Assembly: GCA_029862285.1 (NCBI GenBank)
Contig: JAOTXR010000003.1
Location: 1 to 19,115, forward strand
Length of the DNA: 19,115 nucleotides
Source of the DNA: Gammaproteobacteria bacterium
GTDB lineage: Bacteria; Pseudomonadota; Gammaproteobacteria; Steroidobacterales; JABDKV01
Direction: 5' to 3'
Shown: positions 1 to 6,248 of the stretch, piece by piece
How positions within the stretch are numbered: the stretch's first letter is position 1
Layout: every line of letters starts with the position of its first letter
The notes under the pieces: generated by a model
The model's input: only the letters and a program-made list of their open reading frames with translations
What the model was told of the DNA's origin: nothing
Databases searched by the model: none
Program-made: the position numbers and the translations under genes

Positions 1-2310
1 TTCGACGAGCACTTCGACGAGGTCAAGAAACTGGCCGGCGTTAACGTCGATGTTGCCCTGAAGGCGAGCCACCTGAAGGAAATCAGCGAGAGATTCCTCA
101 ATGTTGTGCGCAGCGAGACGGGCAACGACTTCCCGCAGGACGTCATGATGCAGTTGCGGCTTGCGGTCGAGGCAGTGTTCCGTTCCTGGATGGGCAAACG
201 CGCAGTCGACTATCGTCGCGAGTTTCACATTACGCCGGACATGGCGAACGGCACTGCCGTGAATGTCTGCACCATGGTCTTTGGCAACATGGGCAACAAC
301 TGTGCGACCGGCGTCGGCTTTACGCGTAACCCGGGCACTGGCGAGAACGAGATGTTCGGCGAATATCTGACCAACGCCCAGGGTGAGGATGTAGTCGCCG
401 GCATCCGTACTCCGAAACCGCTGCAGGAGATGGAACGGGAGATGCCTTCGCTCTATGCGCAATTGGTCGAGTTGCGTAACAAGCTCGAGTCGCACTATCA
501 GGAAATTCAGGACTACGAGTTCACGATCGAGAAGGGCACACTGTATTGCCTGCAGACCCGCAACGGCAAGATGAATGCAGCTGCGATGGTCAAGACCTCG
601 GTGGACATGTATCGCGAGAAATTGATCTCACGGGAGCAGGCCCTGCTGAGAATCGACCCCGAGCTACTGGAACAGCTGCTGCACCCGAGTCTGGACCCGG
701 ACCACACGACGAAACCGGTCGCAGTGGGCCTGGCGGCATCACCGGGTGCCGCGGCAGGAAAGTGCGTATTCGACGCAGACCTGGCCGAAAAACTCGGCAG
801 GCTTGGTGAGAAAGTCATCCTGGTGCGTGAGGAAACGCGGCCTGAGGACATCCACGGGTTCTTCGCCTCGGAGGGCATTTTGACGAGCCGTGGCGGCAAG
901 ACCTCGCACGCGGCCGTCGTCGCTCGCGGCATGGGAAAACCCTGCGTTGCCGGTGCCGAGGGAATAAACGTCGATGTCGCCCTGCGACAGGCCAGGGTCG
1001 GCGAACACATCATTCACGAAGGCGATGTCATCACCCTTGACGGCGGGACCGGCGAAGTCTACCTCGGTGCAATCCCGACTCTGGAAGCGGAATTCTCGGA
1101 CGACCTGAAAGTCCTGCTCGGGTGGGCCGACGAGGTCTCACGTCTGAAGGTGATGGCCAATGCCGACACGCCCGACGCCGCGCGAAGAGCACATGATTAT
1201 GGCGCGATGGGAATCGGTCTGTGCCGCACCGAGCGGATGTTCAATGCCAGCGACCGCTTGCCCATCGTGATCGACATGATACTTGCGCACAATGAGGCGG
1301 AAAGGAAGGAAGCACTGGATCTGCTGCTGCCGATCCAGCGCAGTGACTTCATCGAGCTATTCACCGTGATGTCTCCGGATCCGGTGACGGTGCGGTTGCT
1401 GGACCCGCCGATGCACGAGTTCTTGCCCACCGAGCCGCAGCTGCTCGACCAGATCAATACTCTGCGCTTTTACCGGGATGTCGTCCGGGGTCGGCAGACG
1501 GCATTGGCCTCGATCGCGGCGGCTCCGGAGCTGCCGGAGGCATTTACCGAACTCAGCGAAGAACACGTCAACGATGCTCTGACGAAGAAGGAGCGGATGC
1601 TGCAGAAAGTACGTGAACTTCAGGAAACGAACCCGATGCTTGGTCATCGCGGTGTACGTCTCGGGATCACCTATCCAGAGATTTACGCGATGCAGATTCG
1701 CGCGATACTCGAGGCGGCGGCGGAATGCACCCGGCTAGGCATAGAAGTACAACCCGAGATCATGGTTCCGCAGGTGATTACATCGCAGGAGCTGGCGCAC
1801 GTGAGGCGCACGGTCGAGCGACTGAAAGATGAGGTGCAAAGAGACTTTGGTAAGGCGTTACATTTCAAGTTCGGCACGATGATCGAGACGGTGCGCGCAT
1901 GCACGCGGGCACGACAGCTGGCGACAGACGTCGAGTTCTTCTCGTTCGGCACCAATGATCTCACTCAGGCGGTTTTCTCGTTCTCCCGCGAGGATGCGGA
2001 AAACAAGTTCCTGCCGATGTACAACGAATCGGGGATCCTGCAGGACAACCCGTTCGAGGTGCTCGACATCCAGGGCGTCGGCCAGCTGATCGAGATGGCG
2101 GTGCAGAACGGCCGGGAAGTTCGCGAAGATCTGAAGATCGGCATCTGCGGTGAGCAAGGCGGCTATCCGGGTTCGATACGATTCTGCCATCACACCGGCT
2201 TGAATTACGTCTCCTGCTCGGGTCCGCGGGTTCCTGTCGCGAGGCTGGCCGCTGCCAACGCGAAGCTGCGCGAGGCCGACTTCGTTGGCGTTCTGAGACC
2301 GGCGGCCTAG
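1..2310 (+). CDS. ppdK: Pyruvate, phosphate dikinase, C-terminal ~770 residues (5' end outside window)
   Basis: Interconverts pyruvate + ATP + Pi with phosphoenolpyruvate + AMP + PPi in the cytoplasm. The frame is open from base 1, so the gene starts upstream; the family is usually about 870-900 residues, so roughly 100-140 N-terminal residues of the ATP-grasp domain are missing. Visible parts in order are the end of the nucleotide-binding domain, the swivelling phosphohistidine domain with GGKTSHAAVVARGMGKP (phosphorylated His codon at 907-909), and the PEP-binding TIM barrel with GTMIETVRA, FGTNDLTQ and GICGEQGG (catalytic Cys codon at 2146-2148). The end SCSGPRVPVARLAAA is typical of PPDK rather than PEP synthase. 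A GTG at 106 lies inside the gene and is not its start. No classical terminator follows the TAG stop. The family is often controlled by a DUF299 kinase/phosphorylase, which is not in the window. Confidence 0.97.
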   Translation, partial: FDEHFDEVKKLAGVNVDVALKASHLKEISERFLNVVRSETGNDFPQDVMMQLRLAVEAVFRSWMGKRAVDYRREFHITPDMANGTAVNVCTMVFGNMGNNCATGVGFTRNPGTGENEMFGEYLTNAQGEDVVAGIRTPKPLQEMEREMPSLYAQLVELRNKLESHYQEIQDYEFTIEKGTLYCLQTRNGKMNAAAMVKTSVDMYREKLISREQALLRIDPELLEQLLHPSLDPDHTTKPVAVGLAASPGAAAGKCVFDADLAEKLGRLGEKVILVREETRPEDIHGFFASEGILTSRGGKTSHAAVVARGMGKPCVAGAEGINVDVALRQARVGEHIIHEGDVITLDGGTGEVYLGAIPTLEAEFSDDLKVLLGWADEVSRLKVMANADTPDAARRAHDYGAMGIGLCRTERMFNASDRLPIVIDMILAHNEAERKEALDLLLPIQRSDFIELFTVMSPDPVTVRLLDPPMHEFLPTEPQLLDQINTLRFYRDVVRGRQTALASIAAAPELPEAFTELSEEHVNDALTKKERMLQKVRELQETNPMLGHRGVRLGITYPEIYAMQIRAILEAAAECTRLGIEVQPEIMVPQVITSQELAHVRRTVERLKDEVQRDFGKALHFKFGTMIETVRACTRARQLATDVEFFSFGTNDLTQAVFSFSREDAENKFLPMYNESGILQDNPFEVLDIQGVGQLIEMAVQNGREVREDLKIGICGEQGGYPGSIRFCHHTGLNYVSCSGPRVPVARLAAANAKLREADFVGVLRPAA

Positions 2311-2456
2311 CCTGAATATTTCATGAGAGCGGCGTCAATCGGTTCCATAGCCTGGGTGGAAATTGCCCACCGACAACGGATATTTGATCAAAAAACCAAA
2401 GTCTCATGCAGGAATTTTCTCGACTGAAAATCCGCCCCGTTGTTGCAAGTGCCTGA

Positions 2457-2477
2457 TCGCGCGCAATTGGCGCGCGA
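2457..2477. other. Short perfect GC hairpin between ppdK and the 2491-3333 gene
   Basis: TCGCGCGC and GCGCGCGA form perfect 8-bp arms around a 5-base loop. It lies 14 bases beyond the stop of the minus-strand gene and about 150 bases after ppdK, where two convergent transcripts would meet. There is no T-tract on either side, so a role in termination or RNA stabilisation is only a guess. Nothing else is evident in 2311-2490. Confidence 0.4.
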
Positions 2478-2490
2478 CGGGGCTGCATGG

Positions 2491-3333
2491 TCAGGCTAAC
2501 GGAAGTGAGTCGGTGCATCGTGTGATGCGATCGTGCAGCTCGATGGAAGCTCGGGCGAAACTCGCAGGTCTGCCGTTGCCTACGGTTTCCAGGTAGCTAC
2601 AGGTTGCGTAACCGCTGCAGGCTTTCTCGTATTCGCCTAACCACGACGCAAACTGCCGCCGACTATCGCCATCGTCGCGAGGATACTCAACCGGTGGAGA
2701 TGAGCTGTTACAACGCCAGGGTTTTGGTGTAAGACGCGCCCGAAAGCTCTCTTGTACTGCACAGAGCTTTATGAATGCCGGGTCGGTATGGGTTGTTTCC
2801 ATCAGCTCGGCTGCTTCGCGGCCGCCGGGCTCGAATTCACGATCTACCGACATCACGCGGAGCCCCGCGGCAGTGCGGTAGATTCTGAAGGTGGCGCGCG
2901 AGTACTGCTGCAGAGTATCTCTCAACCGGGTCAACACGCCCTCCTCCGACATATCGCGTCCCAATCCGAACTTGGCGAGCAATCGTTGAAACCCGGTGGA
3001 CGGCGGCAAGTCGATATCCAGAAACAACATCCGGGCCGTATTGAGTACCTGCACGCCGTGACGGTTTCGTGTCACAACTGCATCCGGCTTGTCTGCGTTT
3101 GCCCCGATCACTTCAAGAATCTCTTCTCTTACCGGGCGATCGTCGTAACTGTACTTTTCTGGAAACGGTTCGCCGCGACGCAGTCTTTCCAGCAGATTCT
3201 GCAAACGCCTTTTGGCTTTACGACTTGCTGTACGTTCATCGTCTCCCCAACCCCATGCAGAAGTCGGGAATTGACGACCATCAGGCATCTGGCCAGTCCC
3301 CGACGCTCGCACCCATTTTCTCGGTATGTACAT
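2491..3333 (-). CDS. Conserved uncharacterised protein with a DxD motif (possibly primase-like fold)
   Basis: A 280-residue soluble protein with no signal peptide or membrane segment; function unknown. The ATG at 3333 is preceded by a good ribosome-binding site (GAGGAG, about 9 bases away). The N-terminal third is basic and aromatic (PTSAWGWGDDERTASRKAKR, residues ~23-42). Residues 103-110 read LFLDIDLP, then comes FRIYRTAAGLRV at ~149-160 and QESFRARLTPKPWRC at ~194-208. I recall the RTAAGLR/RARLTPKPWRC signature from unnamed bacterial proteins. The hydrophobic-D-x-D-P strand followed by a G-rich strand resembles motif I and part of motif II of archaeo-eukaryotic primase-type enzymes, but the usual motif II histidine would be replaced by Arg. 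That resemblance is inference only. It stands alone, divergent from the downstream SnoaL-like gene, and looks intact to its end. Confidence 0.75.
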   Translation of the reverse strand: MYIPRKWVRASGTGQMPDGRQFPTSAWGWGDDERTASRKAKRRLQNLLERLRRGEPFPEKYSYDDRPVREEILEVIGANADKPDAVVTRNRHGVQVLNTARMLFLDIDLPPSTGFQRLLAKFGLGRDMSEEGVLTRLRDTLQQYSRATFRIYRTAAGLRVMSVDREFEPGGREAAELMETTHTDPAFIKLCAVQESFRARLTPKPWRCNSSSPPVEYPRDDGDSRRQFASWLGEYEKACSGYATCSYLETVGNGRPASFARASIELHDRITRCTDSLPLA

Positions 3334-3495
3334 TTGACCAGACTCCTCGCGTTCCCCAACGATGGCGGCATTATTCGTGACCCCGCGCCACGCACAGTAT
3401 ACGAATTTTGCCGTTCCATACGGTCACCTGAGAGTGTTGCGGTCCGGCTCCGTTTTTCTGAAAGGAAACCGCCGGCTCGACTGCGTAGAAGTCAT

Positions 3496-3522
3496 TTGGA
3501 TCAGTTTTTCCGCCCGTATTAT
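3496..3522 (+). promoter_or_regulatory. Candidate sigma70-type promoter of the SnoaL-like gene
   Basis: TTGGAT (3496-3501) and TATTAT (3517-3522) are separated by 15 bases, shorter than ideal. A second -10-like TATACT lies at 3535-3540 without a convincing -35. Either would give a short leader ending at the ATG at 3568. The remainder of 3334-3495 shows nothing further. Confidence 0.35.
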
Positions 3523-3567
3523 CGGTACGTAGACTATACTTCCCTGACTTATCACAAGGGGAACTCT

Positions 3568-4035
3568 ATGACGACGAAAAGAACACTGTTATCGGTGCTG
3601 GGCCTGATGGCGATCCTGACCGGGCCAGCCGCCGCACAAACCTGGTCCAAGGCACAATTGGAAGTCTGGGACACAGTGCTGGAGTCTTACAAAGACATCG
3701 ATGCGCAGGACGCCAACTGGTCGCAAAAGTGGGTGTTTAGCGATGCGATGGTCTGGGGCCCGACTTTTCCAATGCCGCGTGGGCGTGACAGCGTGAAACG
3801 CTGGGATGCCTATCAGTTTCCAAACTCTAAAAACCATGTATCAGAATACAGTCCGGCAGCCATCGTCGTGCACGACTCCACGGCTGTCGCACACTACTAT
3901 TATTCCAATGCCAGTGAAGACAAAGACGGAGAACGCGCAACCACCCACGGACGCTGCACCGACGTACTAGCCAAAGATGGCAAGAAGTGGCGCTTTATCG
4001 CCTGGCATTGCGGCGACGAACCAAGTGACGACTAA
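3568..4035 (+). CDS. Secreted SnoaL/NTF2-like (DUF4440-type) protein
   Basis: A 155-residue protein. The reading frame extends far upstream, but the start at 3568 is chosen because an AAGGGG ribosome-binding site precedes it and a clear Sec signal peptide follows (MTTKRTLLSVLGLMAILTG..., cleavage likely after AAA near residue 23). The mature part begins SKAQLEVWDTVLESYKDID and contains alternating strands with VVHDSTAVAHYYYSNAS and KWRFIAWHCGDE at the end. This is the usual pattern of the small cone-shaped alpha+beta NTF2 fold (SnoaL_3/DUF4440). Members are ligand-binding or isomerase-like, and substrates are rarely known. It is probably periplasmic. It is transcribed alone, convergent with the diguanylate cyclase, and ends just before a palindromic terminator-like repeat. 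Specific function not assignable. Confidence 0.85.
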   Translation: MTTKRTLLSVLGLMAILTGPAAAQTWSKAQLEVWDTVLESYKDIDAQDANWSQKWVFSDAMVWGPTFPMPRGRDSVKRWDAYQFPNSKNHVSEYSPAAIVVHDSTAVAHYYYSNASEDKDGERATTHGRCTDVLAKDGKKWRFIAWHCGDEPSDD

Positions 4036-4047
4036 GTAACAGACAAC

Positions 4048-4096
4048 AAAGGGGGCAGAGTACGTTTCTTGCCGGAACGTACTCTGACCCCTTTTT
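4048..4096. repeat. Palindromic repeat family B, copy 1; probable bidirectional terminator
   Basis: Left arm 4048-4066 (AAAGGGGGCAGAGTACGTT) and right arm 4076-4095 pair over 19 bases with one mismatch, around a ~9-base loop. On the plus strand the stem ends in CCCCTTTTT; on the minus strand it ends in CCCCCTTTGTT. It lies exactly between the convergent SnoaL-like and diguanylate-cyclase genes, so it can terminate both. Degenerate and half copies occur at 17027-17072 and 18503-18522. Confidence 0.8.
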
Positions 4097-4112
4097 CGTG
4101 TTGCCAAATGAT

Positions 4113-5825
4113 TTATGCGAAGGTGTTGGGTAGTGGCACGTCATGCGGTACCGGGGCCGCTTCCGTTTCCTCAGGAGTAACCTCCCGGCGTGGCAGTGTT
4201 GCAACGACGATGCGATCGCGACCTTCGCTCTTGGCGCGGTACAGGGCCCGGTCGGCTGTATTCAGTACCGGCTCCATGCTGTTTAGCGCGTCGCTCATCT
4301 CGCAGATGCCGGCGCTGAAAGTCACCGGGATTTGCCGGTTGTGAAACTCGATCGGGTTTTCCTTCAGGTCGTCTCTGGCGCGCTCCAAAACAGTTTGTGC
4401 GGTAGCGGAGTCGGCCGTTGGCAGCAGCATCACGAATTCTTCGCCGCCATAGCGGGCAACAAGGTCGTGCGCCCGCGAGGCATTCTGTAGTCGTTGTGCC
4501 ATTTCCTTGATCACCGCGTCACCCGCTGCATGACCGAAGGTGTCGTTGATCTGTTTGAAGTGATCCAGATCAACGATGGCGGCGGACAGGGTCTCGTCCT
4601 GCGCAATGGCGTCATTGAACAGACGCTTGCCAAACTTCATTAGATAATGACGGTTGAAAATCCGGGTCAGCTGATCGCGGTTTGCCTGAAAGTGCAGCAA
4701 CTCCAGCGGCGTCCATGCGGTAGTGGCCAATAGCACCCCGATTAACAGGGCAATGAGCAGGATGCCGACAGCAAGAAAGATGTTGCGCTGGTCGCCTTCT
4801 CGGATATCGCTGAGGAAATCGCTGCGTGGCGCATACGTACCAATCAGCCATTGTTCACCATCGGCCAGCTGCAGTGGCATCGAATCAGAAATGTAGCGCG
4901 TCTTGCCGACGGTGAAGCCGGCCGCATTTCTCTTGTCGGTCGAGCGGCTGGCCGTGCGGATGGTTTCGAGCACCTTGCGGCTAATGGGATCTGCCATGGC
5001 GTCGATCGACAACAAGGCCAGATCGTGAGTCGGACGGCCAAGCATGGTTGGCGTGGCCAGCAACAAGCCCTCATTGTTAGTGATGAAAGCCGAGCCGGAT
5101 TCGCTGATATCCAGCTCCGCCAGGAAACCTGCGAGTGCCTGGAGATCCAGGTCCACGCCAATAACACCGATGCGATTACCAGCGGCGTCACGCACCGGGT
5201 GTGCGGCCGTGATGCCCAGGCTTTGCGCGGTAAAGAAAATATAGGGGTCGGTCCAGATGAAATCATCAGCGGCCAGCGCATCCTGGAACCACGGACGGAT
5301 GCGGGGATCGAAACGATCCGCCGGGTCAGGGGTCATCGCCAGTCGATCGCTGCTATCGTCGCGCCACCATAGCGTGGTGCGGGCTATTTCATCGAGCACC
5401 ATGACATGCTTGACGCGAAACGCCCCGCGTTCGCCGGTAGCGTCGCGTGATACGTACAAGAAGTCGCCGGTCGTAGTGCCGAGATAGATGCCGGCAAAGG
5501 CTTCGTTTTGATCGAGCTGGTTAAGAAAATAGCTCTCTATCCTGTCGATGTCGGTGGTGTCCAGTACGTCACTGGCGAATAACTGCGACGTTAGCGACAC
5601 CTCGTGATAGGCGTGGTCGAGAAATGCTTCGGTCGTGCGTATCGATTCCTTGGTCGCGCCGTTAAGGATCTTCTGTGCCTGAGACAGCAAAGCCGATTCA
5701 TTCGCAAGACTGGAAAAGAAGAGGATTGAAATGACTGTCAGTGCCTGCAGAACCACAAGCAGTAGGATCATCCAGCGTTTGAGCTGGTTGAGCAGCGATC
5801 CCTTCAAATTTGCCGGTGCGGTCAT
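4113..5825 (-). CDS. Membrane diguanylate cyclase with periplasmic dCache sensor domain
   Basis: Makes cyclic di-GMP from two GTP at the inner membrane, apparently in response to a periplasmic ligand. About 570 residues: a transmembrane helix at ~19-38; a periplasmic double-Cache region at ~39-345 with the characteristic FDPRIRPWFQDAL and WTDPYIFFTAQSLGITAAHPV segments; a second helix at ~348-370; then a GGDEF domain to ~530. The active loop is GGEEF (~460-464), a catalytically competent variant. RAHD five residues upstream fits the RxxD inhibitory I-site, so product feedback is expected. DLDHFKQINDTFGHAAGD is the usual substrate-binding stretch. No EAL domain is present. The ATG at 5825 is used; an in-frame GTG at 5831 would add two residues, and neither has a strong ribosome-binding site. 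The last ~35 residues are a low-complexity E/P-rich tail. Confidence 0.95.
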   Translation of the reverse strand: MTAPANLKGSLLNQLKRWMILLLVVLQALTVISILFFSSLANESALLSQAQKILNGATKESIRTTEAFLDHAYHEVSLTSQLFASDVLDTTDIDRIESYFLNQLDQNEAFAGIYLGTTTGDFLYVSRDATGERGAFRVKHVMVLDEIARTTLWWRDDSSDRLAMTPDPADRFDPRIRPWFQDALAADDFIWTDPYIFFTAQSLGITAAHPVRDAAGNRIGVIGVDLDLQALAGFLAELDISESGSAFITNNEGLLLATPTMLGRPTHDLALLSIDAMADPISRKVLETIRTASRSTDKRNAAGFTVGKTRYISDSMPLQLADGEQWLIGTYAPRSDFLSDIREGDQRNIFLAVGILLIALLIGVLLATTAWTPLELLHFQANRDQLTRIFNRHYLMKFGKRLFNDAIAQDETLSAAIVDLDHFKQINDTFGHAAGDAVIKEMAQRLQNASRAHDLVARYGGEEFVMLLPTADSATAQTVLERARDDLKENPIEFHNRQIPVTFSAGICEMSDALNSMEPVLNTADRALYRAKSEGRDRIVVATLPRREVTPEETEAAPVPHDVPLPNTFA

Positions 5826-5831
5826 CTGCAC

Positions 5832-5957
5832 AGCGCTTGCCTGGAGCTTTGGTCAGATAACCAGATTAAAACTTTGCCCGGCGGTGAACTGTGCGCCGCC
5901 TCACACCGGTGCGAGCATCCACAAGATCTGACATTCAGTTCGATTTGACAATAAATA
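5832..5957. other. Gap: upstream region of the diguanylate cyclase gene
   Basis: First part of the 417-base gene-free interval between the divergent diguanylate-cyclase and acylase genes. It should hold the minus-strand promoter: TTGTCA at 5945-5950 (read on the minus strand) is the best -35-like hexamer, but no good -10 partner is visible. The rest of the interval is filled by repeats A1 and C. Confidence 0.3.
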
Positions 5958-5977
5958 GGGGACAGTGACCTAGTCAC
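5958..5977 (+). repeat. Palindromic repeat family A, copy A1 (truncated right arm)
   Basis: GGGGACAGTGACC is followed after three bases by GTCAC and then directly by the first family C copy. The left arm is complete. The right arm lacks its final TGTCCCC, as if family C DNA had joined at or replaced that end. Confidence 0.7.
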
Positions 5978-6185
5978 ATGGGGGTCAAGTCTGCCCATTT
6001 TGCATTTTCGGCTGGCCCAAAATCTCTTTCGGCTCAGCCAAACATGGGGGTCAAGTCTGCCCATTTTGCATTTTCGGCTGGCCCAAAATCTCTTTCAAAC
6101 ATGGGGGTCAAGTCTGCCCATTTTGCATTTTCGGCTGGCCCAAGGGCCAGCCAAAAATGCAAAATGGGCAGACTTGACCCCCGTG
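5977..6185. repeat. Family C repeats: three direct copies, the last with an inverted partner
   Basis: Direct copies start at 5977, 6043 and 6100, each opening CATGGGGGTCAAGTCTGCCC and running through TTTTGCATTTTCGGCTGGCCC. Copies 1 and 2 also share AAAATCTCTTTC, and copy 1 alone has an extra GGCTCAGCC. Copy 3 (6100-6141) is followed after 2 bases by its reverse complement (6144-6185), giving 42-bp arms with only two mismatches. The block ends about 60 bases before the acylase start. In-frame ATGs in each copy create an apparent open frame, but it has no coding character. Confidence 0.9.
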
Positions 6186-6248
6186 TCTTTGCTAGCCTCA
6201 GTACAGGGCCCGCCCCGCGGCCGGCCCTGGCTTTAGCGGGGGAACATC

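Noticed and set aside
2752..3567. Long plus-strand open frame extending the SnoaL-like gene upstream
   Set aside because: It lies antisense to the better supported 2491-3333 gene, and the signal peptide and ribosome-binding site at 3568 mark the real start.
5977..6185. Possible CRISPR array
   Set aside because: Only three direct units, with repeat much longer than spacer, near-identical spacers, an inverted copy and no cas genes.
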